Assembly (NCBI RefSeq): GCF_013415905.1
Contig: NZ_CP058909.1
Span: forward strand, 124,001 to 188,000
Source of the DNA: Halosimplex pelagicum
GTDB lineage: Archaea; Halobacteriota; Halobacteria; Halobacteriales; Haloarculaceae
Direction of reading: 5' to 3'
DNA length: 64,000 bases
Part shown: positions 51,163 through 59,666 of the stretch, in pieces
How positions within the stretch are numbered: the stretch's first letter is position 1
Layout: every line of letters starts with the position of its first letter
The notes under the pieces: model-generated
What the model saw: only the letters and a program-made list of their open reading frames with translations
The model's database searches: none
Told to the model about the DNA's origin: nothing
Made by a program: the position numbers and the translations under genes

Positions 51163-52797
51163 TCAGCCGAACACTTCGGTGAAGCGGTTCGTGGCCTCGT
51201 CGGGGCCGGCGACGATGAGTTCGTCGCCTCTGCGGGCGCGGAAGTCGGGACCCAGATCCGTCACGACCTCGCCGTCGCGTTCGACGGCGACGACGGTGAC
51301 GCCGGTGCGGGCGCGCACGTCGGCGTCGCCGAGCGACGTGCCGACGAGTTCGGGGGCGCACGTGCGGACGACCTCGACCTGGGTGTCCAGCGAGATCACG
51401 TCCTCGTCTTCCAGCACCGCGGAGGCGACCATGCGGCCGGTGACGGTCCCGAGCGCGAGGACGTAGTCGGCGCCGGCGCGGTACATCTTCTGGACCGCCT
51501 CGGCCTCCTCGGCGCGGGCGACGATCTCGACCTGCGCGCTCTCGTCGCGGACCACGAGGGTGGCGAACTCCGCGGCGGTGTCGTCGGGGATGGCGAGGAT
51601 GACCGACCGGGCCTCCGCCAGGCCGGCCCGCTCCAGCACCGCGGGGTCGGTGGCGTCGCCGACCACGTCGACGCCCGGACGGTCTTCCGTGTCGACGACG
51701 GTGTAGGGCAGGTCCACGTCGTCGAGGATCCCCGTGACGGTGCGGCCGACCTCGCCGTGGCCGACGACCACGGTCTCGCCGGAGGTGTGCCGTCGCACCT
51801 CCGAGCGGGTGCGGTCGGCCAGCGCTTCGAGCTGGGCGTCGTGACCGGTCATCAGCAGGACGGTCCCGGGTTCGATGACCGAGTCGGGTGCGGGCGGGCT
51901 CTCGAACTCGCCGTCGAACCAGGCGCCGATGACGTTGACGCCGGCCTGTTCGCGGAGCCCGCTCTCGGCCAGCGTCCGCCCGGCAACGTCGGCGCCCCTG
52001 TGGACCGGGAGTTCGACGATGTCGAAGTCCTCGCCGACTTCGACCTTGCTGCCCAAGTCCGTCGAGACGCTGGCGGTGACCTTGCGGGCGAGGCTCTCGC
52101 CGAGCAGCGGGCGCGGGGAGAGCACCGCGTCGGCGCCCGCGAGTTCGTGATAGCGGGCGCGGTCGGGCTCCTCGACGACGCTGACGACGCGGACCGACTC
52201 GTCGATCTCCTTGGCGGTGAGGACGATGCTGGCGTCGACCTGGTCGGACACGTCGGCCACGAGCGCCCGCGCGTCGGCGAAGTTCGCGGCGCGGAGCCCG
52301 TCGGCGGAGTCGGGGTCGTTGTGGATCACGTCGTAGCCCTCCTCGTAGAGGTCCGTCGCGCGGTCGCGGTCCGGTTCGACGATCACCCAGTCCACCCCCC
52401 GGGAGTCGAGTTCGCCGATGAGCGTCTCGACGCGAGGCGTGTAGGTGGCGACGATCACGTGGTCCTCGTGGCCGTTCTCGACGGCGGCGGGGACGGTCGT
52501 CGACAGCGCCTCCTCGAAGGCCGGGAACGCAACCACCGGGAGCGCCAGGAAGATCATCACGGTCCCGGTCACGTCCATGACGATGACGAGCACGAGCATC
52601 GTCGCGGACTCCCACCCCGCCTGGGAGCCGTAGCCGGTCGTCGTGAACGTCTCGACGACGAACTGCAGCGCCTCCAGGAACGTCTTGGGGTCGCTCTCGA
52701 AGGCCGCCATCCCGTACTGGTAGACGACGGTAAAGACGTACATCGAGAGGGCGAGCACGCCGGTGTAGATGACCGACCGGCGCTGCCACGTGTTCAT
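51163..52797 (-). CDS. TrkA/RCK-type potassium channel protein
   Basis: A 544-residue protein with two N-terminal transmembrane helices and a pore loop (about 10-85) containing the selectivity filter TTTGYGSQ. Two RCK/TrkA-N nucleotide-binding domains follow. The first begins HVIVATYTPRVETLIGELDSRG near 110 and lacks the GxGxxG signature. The second, near 350, has it intact (TVVVGHGEVGRTVTGIL). A TrkA-C domain (DFDIVELPVHRGADVAGRTLAE) lies between and another after. Such channels gate K+ flow in response to NAD or ATP. It is convergent with the MBL gene and divergent from secE. Confidence 0.9.
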   Translation of the reverse strand: MNTWQRRSVIYTGVLALSMYVFTVVYQYGMAAFESDPKTFLEALQFVVETFTTTGYGSQAGWESATMLVLVIVMDVTGTVMIFLALPVVAFPAFEEALSTTVPAAVENGHEDHVIVATYTPRVETLIGELDSRGVDWVIVEPDRDRATDLYEEGYDVIHNDPDSADGLRAANFADARALVADVSDQVDASIVLTAKEIDESVRVVSVVEEPDRARYHELAGADAVLSPRPLLGESLARKVTASVSTDLGSKVEVGEDFDIVELPVHRGADVAGRTLAESGLREQAGVNVIGAWFDGEFESPPAPDSVIEPGTVLLMTGHDAQLEALADRTRSEVRRHTSGETVVVGHGEVGRTVTGILDDVDLPYTVVDTEDRPGVDVVGDATDPAVLERAGLAEARSVILAIPDDTAAEFATLVVRDESAQVEIVARAEEAEAVQKMYRAGADYVLALGTVTGRMVASAVLEDEDVISLDTQVEVVRTCAPELVGTSLGDADVRARTGVTVVAVERDGEVVTDLGPDFRARRGDELIVAGPDEATNRFTEVFG

Positions 52798-52924
52798 ACC
52801 CGTTTGGTTACCGCTGCCCCGTAAAACGGTTCTGGGAGGCGGGTCGGGCCCGCCGGCGACGCCGCCCGGGGCCGACCCGATCGCCATCAATAGATAGAAA
52901 AGCCCGCGGGGGTAACTGCCGGTC

Positions 52925-53098
52925 ATGAACGTTCCCTACGACCTGAACTCCTACGTCCGCGTGCTGAAACTGGCCAGCACGCCGTCGTGGGACGAGTTCT
53001 CGCAAGTCGCGAAGATCGCCGGAGCCGGCATCATCCTCGTCGGCATCCTCGGCTTCCTGATCTTCGTGATCATGAACTTCGTGCCCGGGGGGCCCTGA
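52925..53098 (+). CDS. secE: Protein translocase subunit SecE (Sec61 gamma)
   Basis: A 57-residue single-span membrane protein. It begins [20 protein letters not shown], has the conserved amphipathic helix with [17 protein letters not shown], and a C-terminal transmembrane helix (about 32-52, [15 protein letters not shown]). It clamps SecY in the Sec channel. The length is typical of archaeal SecE. It is one base ahead of spt5, the conserved archaeal secE-spt5 operon. A TATA-like ATAGATAG lies about 30 bp upstream of the ATG at 52925. Confidence 0.92.
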   Translation: MNVPYDLNSYVRVLKLASTPSWDEFSQVAKIAGAGIILVGILGFLIFVIMNFVPGGP

Positions 53099-53099
53099 G

Positions 53100-53537
53100 A
53101 TGGGTATCTTCGCCGTCAAGACCACGGCCAGCCAGGAGCGCACCGTCGCCGACATGATCATGAACCGCGAGGAGGAGTCGATCCACGCCGCGCTCGCGCC
53201 GGACTCGCTGACCTCCTACGTCATGGTCGAGGCCGACGACTCCGCGGTGTTCGAGCGCATCTCCGACGAGATCCCCCACATGCGCGGCGTCGTCCCCGGC
53301 AAGTCGGGCATCGCCGAGGTCGAGCACTTCCTCTCGCCCAAGCCCGACGTGGAGGGCATCGCCGAGGGGGACATCGTCGAGCTCATCGCCGGCCCGTTCA
53401 AGGGCGAGAAGGCCCAGGTCCAGCGCATCGACGAGGGCAAAGACCAGGTCACCGTCGAGCTGTACGAGGCGACCGTCCCGATCCCGGTCACCGTCCGCGG
53501 CGACCAGATCCGCGTCCTCGATTCGGAAGAGCGGTAG
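53100..53537 (+). CDS. spt5: Transcription elongation factor Spt5 (NusG)
   Basis: A 145-residue protein with an NGN domain (about 1-85, [18 protein letters not shown] and [16 protein letters not shown]) and a C-terminal KOW domain (about 90-145, [21 protein letters not shown]). With Spt4 it increases RNA polymerase processivity and links transcription to translation. The start at the ATG at 53100 is one base after the secE stop. The gene is followed by a perfect hairpin and T-tract. The length and domain order are exactly those of archaeal Spt5. Confidence 0.95.
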   Translation: MGIFAVKTTASQERTVADMIMNREEESIHAALAPDSLTSYVMVEADDSAVFERISDEIPHMRGVVPGKSGIAEVEHFLSPKPDVEGIAEGDIVELIAGPFKGEKAQVQRIDEGKDQVTVELYEATVPIPVTVRGDQIRVLDSEER

Positions 53538-53553
53538 ATTAGCGGTCCAGCAT

Positions 53554-53605
53554 CCGGCGGCGCAGCCGCCGGTTCCGCGCGACGAGCGGAGCGAGTCGGT
53601 TTTTT
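53554..53605 (+). terminator. Stem-loop and T6 tract after spt5
   Basis: CCGGCGGC (53554-53561) pairs with GCCGCCGG (53565-53572) over a 3-base loop, and T6 follows at 53600-53605 with another T5 at 53614-53618. The hairpin begins 16 bases after the spt5 stop. Archaea mostly need only the T-tract, but the stem may help. Confidence 0.55.
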
Positions 53606-53626
53606 GCCCCATCTTTTTCGAGCCGG

Positions 53627-53770
53627 GTACCCGCAGTGAGCGGAGCGAACGAGGATACCCGTCGATGAAAAAGGTGGGCGCGGTACCCGCAGCGAGCGGC
53701 GCGAGCGAGGATACCCGTCGACGAAAAAGGTGGGCGCGGTACTTGCAGCGAGCGGCGCGACCGGTTCACC
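53627..53770. repeat. 56-bp tandem repeat between convergent spt5 and PAP2
   Basis: Two full units (53627-53682 and 53683-53738) and a partial third (53739 to about 53770) start GTACCCGCAG and end GAAAAAGGTGGGCGCG. They differ at only four or five positions. Each full unit contains GAAAAAGG, a T5 tract on the minus strand, so each can end the minus-strand transcript of the PAP2 gene. The third unit runs into the end of that gene. Confidence 0.8.
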
Positions 53771-54629
53771 GTCGGATCCACGCGACGACGCGGTCGGTCC
53801 ACCCCGCTGGCGGGCCGCCGGACGCCGGCCGCGACTCGTCGGCGGTCTCGGCGACGAGGGCGCCGACCGCGACCGCGACCACGGCGAGCGCCGCGCCGGC
53901 GACCACGTCGGTCGCCCAGTGGATGCCGAGGTACATCGTCGAGACGGCGATCGAGGCGGCGAGGGCGCCGGCGACGGGGTACCAGCGGGGGAAGCGGTCG
54001 CGGTAGCGGCCCGCGACGAGCGCGACCGTCACGGACAGCGAGGTGTGCAGCGACGGGAAGACGTTCGTGTTGCGGTTGACCCGGCCGGTCAGCAGCTGCG
54101 CCTGGGGCCAGTTCGTGTACAGTAGCGACCGGACGGCCTCGGGCGTGACGTTCCGGGGGCCGTAGGAGATGAAGAGGACGTAACAGACGAGTCCGAGCGC
54201 GTAGTTGACCGCGTAGGCGACCAGCAGCGTCCGGACCGGGCGGTCGTCCTCGCAGGCGAGGTAGGCGACGACGGGGAACGTCAGCAGGAAGGCGTAGCCG
54301 AAGACGTAGACGCCGCTGAAGTAGGTCGTCAGCGGCGGGGCGGCGAACGACTGGAGCCAGGCGACGAACCCGCCCTCCAGCGCGTAGATGGCGCCGGTGA
54401 TGTTGACGCCGATGAGCCAGGAGAGTTCGACGCCCACGTCACGGACGACGCCGTTTATCGCGAGGACGACGGCGAGCAGACCGAGCGTCGGCGCGACCGA
54501 GCGGAGGTTCGCTCGAACCCGTGCGGGGGCGCCGACCAGGCCGTCGCGGCCGACGACCGCGACCAGTCCGAGCAGGTGCAGCGCGACGACGCCGGCGGCG
54601 ACCTGCGCGAGGACGGTGACGACCCCCAT
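53766..54629 (-). CDS. PAP2-family membrane enzyme (Aur1/Ipt1-like)
   Basis: A 287-residue protein with about six helices. The active-site motifs are NVFPSLHTSLSV near residue 200 and STMYLGIHWATDVVAG near 240, the Aur1/inositolphosphoryl-transferase branch of the PAP2 superfamily. The first motif (K-x6-RP) of plain phosphatases is not evident. Members transfer phospho-head groups or dephosphorylate lipids at the outer face of the membrane. The ATG at 54629 overlaps the stop of the solute-binding lipoprotein (ATGA), so the two are coupled. Its partner in this block may be the neighbouring sulfotransferase and glycosyltransferase genes, which is inference. Confidence 0.8.
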   Translation of the reverse strand: MGVVTVLAQVAAGVVALHLLGLVAVVGRDGLVGAPARVRANLRSVAPTLGLLAVVLAINGVVRDVGVELSWLIGVNITGAIYALEGGFVAWLQSFAAPPLTTYFSGVYVFGYAFLLTFPVVAYLACEDDRPVRTLLVAYAVNYALGLVCYVLFISYGPRNVTPEAVRSLLYTNWPQAQLLTGRVNRNTNVFPSLHTSLSVTVALVAGRYRDRFPRWYPVAGALAASIAVSTMYLGIHWATDVVAGAALAVVAVAVGALVAETADESRPASGGPPAGWTDRVVAWIRR

Positions 54630-56491
54630 CAGTCCCGCTCCACGAGGGTGCCGTCGTCGTACTCGTAGCCGGCGTCGCGGAACGCCGCCCGCGCTGCGTC
54701 GGCGTCGACGGTGCCGTCCGACCCGAGGAAGGGCGTCACCGGGTGGTCGCCGTCGAACCGGAGGTCCGACGGGACCAGGTCGGTCCCGACCAGGGGGCTC
54801 GCCGCGGGCCAGGCGTAGCCGTCGAACACGTCGTCGACCAGCGTCCGCCGGTCGATCAGGTGGCCGAGCGTGTTCCGGAACCGCGGGTTCGTCAGCGGCG
54901 GCCGGCGCGCGTTGTAGCCGACGACGTACGGCGAGGGCGACCGACCGACGACCAGGTCGACCCCCTCCGAGCGGCCGATCCGGGGGATGGTCTCGGCGCC
55001 GACGGCGGTCCCGGTCACGTCCGCGTCGCCGTTCGCGACCATCGAGACGGCCGTCTCGTCGGCGCCGACGACGGTCACGTCGATCCGCTCGTACGGCGGG
55101 AGCCCGTCCACGTCGCCGGGGAGGTCGGCGGGCGAGGCCTCGGCGAGGAAGTGGTCGTCGTCGCGCTCGAACACGAGGCGGTCGCCGGGCACGTTGCGCT
55201 CGAAGGCGAACGGGCCGCTCCCGACCGGCGGGACGTTGTTGGTCACGAGCGCCTCCGAGGTCGCGCCGAAGGCGACGCCGCCGACCGAGGCGGGGCCGGT
55301 CCGCTCGCGCCAGACGTGCTCGGGCAACACCGGGACCGTGAGCGCCCGCGCCGCGACCGCCGCGGTGCAGTCGGTGAACCGGACCTCGACGGTCCGCCGG
55401 TCGAGCGCCTCGGCGTCGGCGACCAGGCTGCTCCGGCCCCGGAACCGGGGGGCGGCCACGGCCGCGTCGCGGTCGGTCGCGGTCTCGGTCCCCTCGGTCG
55501 TCCGGCCGAGCGTCACGTCCGAGAGCAGCGCGTAGGTGAACGCCACGTCGGCGGCCGTCACCGGCTCGTCGTCGTGCCACGAGAGGTCGTCGCGGAGGCT
55601 GACGCGCGCCTGCGGCCGCCCGCCGACGGTCTCGAACTCCCAGCCGTCGGCCAGCCACGGCTCGACCCCGCCGGACTCCGTCTCGTACCCCAGCGGGTCG
55701 TACAGCAGTCCGGTGAGGACGCCGGTCCACCGGAACTCCGCCGCCAGCGGGTTGAGGTTCTCGGTGGGTCGCCGGTCGGTGATCACCGTGCGCAGCGTCG
55801 CGGTGTCGTCGGGGGTCGGCGTGGTGGTCGCGGTCGCGGCCTCGCGGGAGGGGCCCCAGGCGACCTCGTCGAGCGAGAGGTACCCCAGCGGCGAGCCGTA
55901 GTCGCTCCGGTGCCAGCCGGTGAACCGGTCGCCGCGGACCGCACGGATCTCGTCCGGGAACGCGACCAGCGAGAACGGCTGGGTCCGGGCGACCGTCCGC
56001 TGGATGGCGGCGAGCGCCTCGCGCCGCGCCTCGCCGGTCGCGGCGCGCTGCTCGCCCAGTTGGTCGTCGACGCCGAGGTTCGCGTACCCGAACGGGTTCT
56101 GCCAGCCGGGTTCCGAGCCGAACCGCGAGTGCAACAGCGCGTAGAGCCCGTCGCCGTCCCGGAGGCGAGCGGGGATCCGCCCCACGAACGCGTCGAAGTC
56201 GTTCCGGAGGAGCATCTGGCGGTACAGCTCCTCGGGCGCGACGGGCGTGACCGTCGCTTCGAGGCCGGCCGCCCGGAGCCACTCAGCGACCGACTGGGCG
56301 ACCCGGAGGGCGTACGGGTCCGCGTCGGCCGGGAGCGTCTTGATCCCGACCGACACCGGTGTCACCGACTCCCAGCCGGTGGCCGCGCGCAGCCGGCGCA
56401 TACACCCGGCGGTCCCGAGGGTCGCCCCGGCGGCCAGCGACCGGAGCAGGGTACGGCGCCGGCTCGAAGCCGGTTCGGTTGGATCCCCCAT
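54629..56491 (-). CDS. Oligopeptide-type solute-binding lipoprotein, apparently circularly permuted SBP_bac_5
   Basis: A 620-residue lipoprotein: Tat motif SSRRRTLLRSL near residue 9 and lipobox LGTAGC with Cys30. The SBP_bac_5 fold appears in the wrong order. Residues 45-210 match the part that is normally C-terminal (VAQSVAEWLRAAGLEATVTPV, LLHSRFGSEPGWQNPFGYANLGVDD, EALAAIQRTVARTQPFSLVAFP). Residues 233-620 match the normal N-terminal part (NPLAAEFRWTGVLTGLLYDPLGYE, SWHDDEPVTAADVAFTYALL, VGSGPFAFERNVPGDRLVFER). They end at the usual internal seam (AARAAFRDAGYEYDDG). A Thr/Pro linker at 215-232 joins them. No ABC permease or ATPase for this class is adjacent. The next gene is the PAP2 enzyme. 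Confidence 0.85.
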   Translation of the reverse strand: MGDPTEPASSRRRTLLRSLAAGATLGTAGCMRRLRAATGWESVTPVSVGIKTLPADADPYALRVAQSVAEWLRAAGLEATVTPVAPEELYRQMLLRNDFDAFVGRIPARLRDGDGLYALLHSRFGSEPGWQNPFGYANLGVDDQLGEQRAATGEARREALAAIQRTVARTQPFSLVAFPDEIRAVRGDRFTGWHRSDYGSPLGYLSLDEVAWGPSREAATATTTPTPDDTATLRTVITDRRPTENLNPLAAEFRWTGVLTGLLYDPLGYETESGGVEPWLADGWEFETVGGRPQARVSLRDDLSWHDDEPVTAADVAFTYALLSDVTLGRTTEGTETATDRDAAVAAPRFRGRSSLVADAEALDRRTVEVRFTDCTAAVAARALTVPVLPEHVWRERTGPASVGGVAFGATSEALVTNNVPPVGSGPFAFERNVPGDRLVFERDDDHFLAEASPADLPGDVDGLPPYERIDVTVVGADETAVSMVANGDADVTGTAVGAETIPRIGRSEGVDLVVGRSPSPYVVGYNARRPPLTNPRFRNTLGHLIDRRTLVDDVFDGYAWPAASPLVGTDLVPSDLRFDGDHPVTPFLGSDGTVDADAARAAFRDAGYEYDDGTLVERD

Positions 56492-56608
56492 ATCTCCCGC
56501 AGGTTCGGGTGGGACCGTGAAGTCCCTTCGGCCTGCGAACGACGAGTGCGAACCGACCACGGCATCGCCGGGGATCTCTCTTAGTGGGCCGCTCCCGTGT
56601 CCCAGAGC

Positions 56609-57994
56609 ATGCCCGACCGCCGACCCCTCCGACTGTCCCTGGCGCTCGTCGTCGTCCTCGCGACGGGGACCGTCGCGGTCGGGTACGTCGCGGCCGAGCG
56701 GTCGAGCGACCAGGTGACCGGCGACCCGTCGGTCGAACAGGCGCTGCGCTCGGGCGACCTCTCACCGGTCATCGACCCCCGAGACGGCCGTACCGTGGTC
56801 GCGACCGACTCGAACGCCTTCGTCGCCGACGAGAACGACGGCCCGCGCGCCCAGGCCGAACTCGTCGCCTTCGCCCGCGACGGGGGGATCTACTACCACG
56901 AGAACGACCATACCCGCTACTGGGACGTCGACCCCGTCGCGGGGACGAACTCGACGGTCGAGTTCGTCTACGCCGACCACCTCGACGCCGACGAGTGCGA
57001 CGGGTCGGTCTGCACGCGCAACGGCGTCGAGCGCGTCAACCTCACCACCGGCGAGTCGACCGACGTGTTCAGCCGCGTCACGCCCGGCAAGCACTCGACG
57101 CGGTGGCACGACATCGACCGGATCGACGAGGAGCGCCTGCTCGTCGCCGACATCGACCGCGACCGCGTCTTTGTCGTCAACACGACCACGGGACTGATCA
57201 CCTGGGAGTGGGGCGCCCAGGCCGCCTTCGACGTCGACAGCGGCGGGCCGTTCCCCAAGGACTGGACGCACCTCAACGACGTGGAACACGTCGAGATCGA
57301 GGGCCGCGACGCTGCGATGGTCAGCCTCCGCAACCACGACCAGGTCGCCTTCGTCGACTTCGAGCGCGGGCTGATGGAGAACTGGACGCTCGGCGCCGAC
57401 GGCGACCACGACACCCTCTACGAGCAGCACAATCCCGACTACATCCCGCCCGAGCGGGGCGGGCCCGCGCTGCTGGTCGCCGACTCCGAGAACGGTCGGG
57501 TCGTCGAGTACCAGCGCGAGGACGGAACGTGGAACCGGTCGTGGACCTGGAGCGACGCGCGGATGCAGTGGCCTCGGGACGCCGACCGCCTGCCGAACGG
57601 CCACACGCTGATCACCGACTCGAACGGCGACCGGGTGTTCGAGGTGGACCGGTCGGGGGAGGTGGTGTGGACCGCCACCATCGGGTTCCCCTACGAGGCC
57701 GAGCGGCTGGGCTCCGGTGAGGAGAGCGCGGGCGGGGAGAGCGCGGCCGCGCTCGCGTTGCCGAGCCACGAGCCGGACCCGGCGAACCGGTCGGTGTCGG
57801 GCGCCGTCATGGCGGCGCTGCCGCCGTCGATCGAGAACGGGGTCGCCTACGTCTTCCCGCGCTGGGTCGGCGTCGTCGAGGGGGTCGCTATCGTCGCGCT
57901 CCTCGTCGCCGTCCCGCTCTGGGCACGCTTGGAGTACCGCTGGTCGGACGTGTCTGTCGGGGTTCGCAACCCGCTCCAGATCGACCGGGAATGA
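56609..57994 (+). CDS. Arylsulfotransferase-like membrane protein
   Basis: A 461-residue protein from the ATG at 56609 (a GTG four codons upstream is possible). An N-terminal signal/anchor helix (about 8-27) and a C-terminal transmembrane helix (about 418-440) enclose an extracellular beta-propeller-like domain. Conserved segments include HSTRWHDIDRIDEERLLVADIDRD, DWTHLNDVEHVEI, LRNHDQVAFVDF and GHTLITDSNGDRVFEVD, similar to the arylsulfotransferase (ASST) family, which moves sulfate between phenolic compounds. The catalytic His is probably one of HST, HDI or HLN, not assigned. Its stop overlaps the next gene by 4 bp (ATGA). Confidence 0.78.
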   Translation: MPDRRPLRLSLALVVVLATGTVAVGYVAAERSSDQVTGDPSVEQALRSGDLSPVIDPRDGRTVVATDSNAFVADENDGPRAQAELVAFARDGGIYYHENDHTRYWDVDPVAGTNSTVEFVYADHLDADECDGSVCTRNGVERVNLTTGESTDVFSRVTPGKHSTRWHDIDRIDEERLLVADIDRDRVFVVNTTTGLITWEWGAQAAFDVDSGGPFPKDWTHLNDVEHVEIEGRDAAMVSLRNHDQVAFVDFERGLMENWTLGADGDHDTLYEQHNPDYIPPERGGPALLVADSENGRVVEYQREDGTWNRSWTWSDARMQWPRDADRLPNGHTLITDSNGDRVFEVDRSGEVVWTATIGFPYEAERLGSGEESAGGESAAALALPSHEPDPANRSVSGAVMAALPPSIENGVAYVFPRWVGVVEGVAIVALLVAVPLWARLEYRWSDVSVGVRNPLQIDRE

Positions 57995-59574
57995 CGGCGA
58001 ACGACGCCAGCGCCCGCGACCTGTCGCTCGGGGTGACCGCCCGACTGCGGCGCGCGGCGCCGCTGGACGGCCGCGACGCGAGATGGCTCGGCCTGGCGCT
58101 CGTCCCGGGCGTCGTCGCCGTCGCCGTCTACCTGACGACGAACCCCTACCCGGCCTACGGCGGCGGGCTGTACGCGCGGATCGCCGCCGCGATCGCCGCG
58201 AACGGGTACGCGCCGCCGACGACGGTCGACGGCTACGCGGTCACCGTCCCCTTCGCGTATCCGCCGCTGCAGTTCTACGTCTTCGCGCTCGCCCTCGATC
58301 TGGGGTTCGACCCCGTGACCGTCACGCGATTTTTGCCCTCCGTCGCCGTCGTCGCGGCGCTGGTGCCGGCGTACCTGCTCGGGCGGGACTACACCGGCTC
58401 GCGGGCGGCCGGGACCGGGACGGCCGCGATGATCGCGCTGAACCCGCAGGTGCTGGAGTGGCACGTCTCCGCGGGCGGCGTCGTCCGCGGGTTCGCCTTC
58501 CTGTACGCCCTGACCGCGGTCTACGCCGGGTATCACGTCTTCACCGGCGGCGGCCGGCGGGCGCTACTGGGGGGCGCCGTCGCGGTCGCGCTGACGGGGC
58601 TCACCCACCCGACCTACGCCCTGTTCGTCGTCGCGGGCTACCTCGTGCTCTGGGGCGGTCTCGACCGGTCGCTCGGGGGGCTCGCGCGGGGGCTGGCCGT
58701 CGGCCTGGGGGCGCTCGCGCTGGCGAGCCCCTGGCTCGCGTGGGTCGTCGCGACCCACGGCGCCGGCGCCTTCACCGCGGCCGCGGGGACCCACGGCGGG
58801 CTCGGCGGCGGCCTGGGCGCCCTCCTCGCCGGCCCCTCGTGGGTCAGGCTCGTTCCGCTCGCACTCGCCGGCGCGGCGCTGGCGCTCCGCCGGGACGCGA
58901 CGGTGGCGGCCTGGGTCGTCGTCGCGACGCTGCTGTTCTTCCAAGTCCGGTTCGCCTACGCCGTCGCCGCCCTGGCCGTAGCGGTCGCGGGCGTCGGCGT
59001 CGCCGCCCGCCTCGCTCGGCGGGAGGGGAGCGCGCTCGCCACGCCGGACCGCCGCGCGGCGGCCGCCGCCGCGCTCGTCCTCCTGGCGACCGTCGCCGGC
59101 GGGACGGCCCTCGCCGCGGCGACGACGTCGACGACCGACGGGACCACGCCCTCGTTCCTCGACGACGAGTCGGTCGCTGCCGCCGAGTGGGCGGCCGCCG
59201 AGACGCCCACGGACGCGCGGTTCCTCGTGCTCGGCGACGCCGCCGAGTGGTTCCCCGTACTGTCCGGGCGGTCGATCGCCGTCGGCCCGTGGGGCGTCGA
59301 GTGGGTGAGCGCGGCCGCCTACGACCGCCATCTGGCCGCGTTCAGGGCCGCCTCGACGTGCAACAGCGCCGCCTGCGTCGAATCGGCGGTCGCGACCGTC
59401 GGCGCCGACCCGGACTACGTCGTCGTCCCGAAGGGCCGGTACACCGTCCGCGGGACCGCCGTCGTCGGGTTCGGCACCCTCGAACGCTCGTTCGCGGCCG
59501 CAGACGGCTGGACGCGCGTCCACGAGAACGACGGCGTCGCCGTCTATCGGGCCAGCGGTCGCGCCGACGGGTGA
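57991..59574 (+). CDS. Polytopic membrane glycosyltransferase-like protein
   Basis: A 527-residue protein with about ten hydrophobic helices and a C-terminal soluble domain (about 385-527). The first loop, PYPAYGGGLYARIAAAIAANGYAPPTTVDGYAVTVPFAYPPLQFY, resembles the catalytic region of GT-C type glycosyltransferases and DUF6541-like proteins. FLVLGDAAEWFPVLSGRSIA and PWGVEW near 400-430 sit in the soluble part. It is translationally coupled to the arylsulfotransferase-like gene, pointing to joint action on a surface glycan or lipid. The family call is tentative because only general features are visible. Confidence 0.65.
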   Translation: MTANDASARDLSLGVTARLRRAAPLDGRDARWLGLALVPGVVAVAVYLTTNPYPAYGGGLYARIAAAIAANGYAPPTTVDGYAVTVPFAYPPLQFYVFALALDLGFDPVTVTRFLPSVAVVAALVPAYLLGRDYTGSRAAGTGTAAMIALNPQVLEWHVSAGGVVRGFAFLYALTAVYAGYHVFTGGGRRALLGGAVAVALTGLTHPTYALFVVAGYLVLWGGLDRSLGGLARGLAVGLGALALASPWLAWVVATHGAGAFTAAAGTHGGLGGGLGALLAGPSWVRLVPLALAGAALALRRDATVAAWVVVATLLFFQVRFAYAVAALAVAVAGVGVAARLARREGSALATPDRRAAAAAALVLLATVAGGTALAAATTSTTDGTTPSFLDDESVAAAEWAAAETPTDARFLVLGDAAEWFPVLSGRSIAVGPWGVEWVSAAAYDRHLAAFRAASTCNSAACVESAVATVGADPDYVVVPKGRYTVRGTAVVGFGTLERSFAAADGWTRVHENDGVAVYRASGRADG

Positions 59575-59666
59575 CGGCATCGACGCGGTGTCGCCAATCG
59601 CGTCGGCGTTCGCCCAACGAAAAGACACTTACATCGGCCCCGTGTTCCGGGTGACGAGTACGACAG

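Noticed and set aside
53627..53770. CRISPR-like array
   Set aside because: Units are adjacent with no unique spacers, and no cas gene is present; it is a simple tandem repeat.
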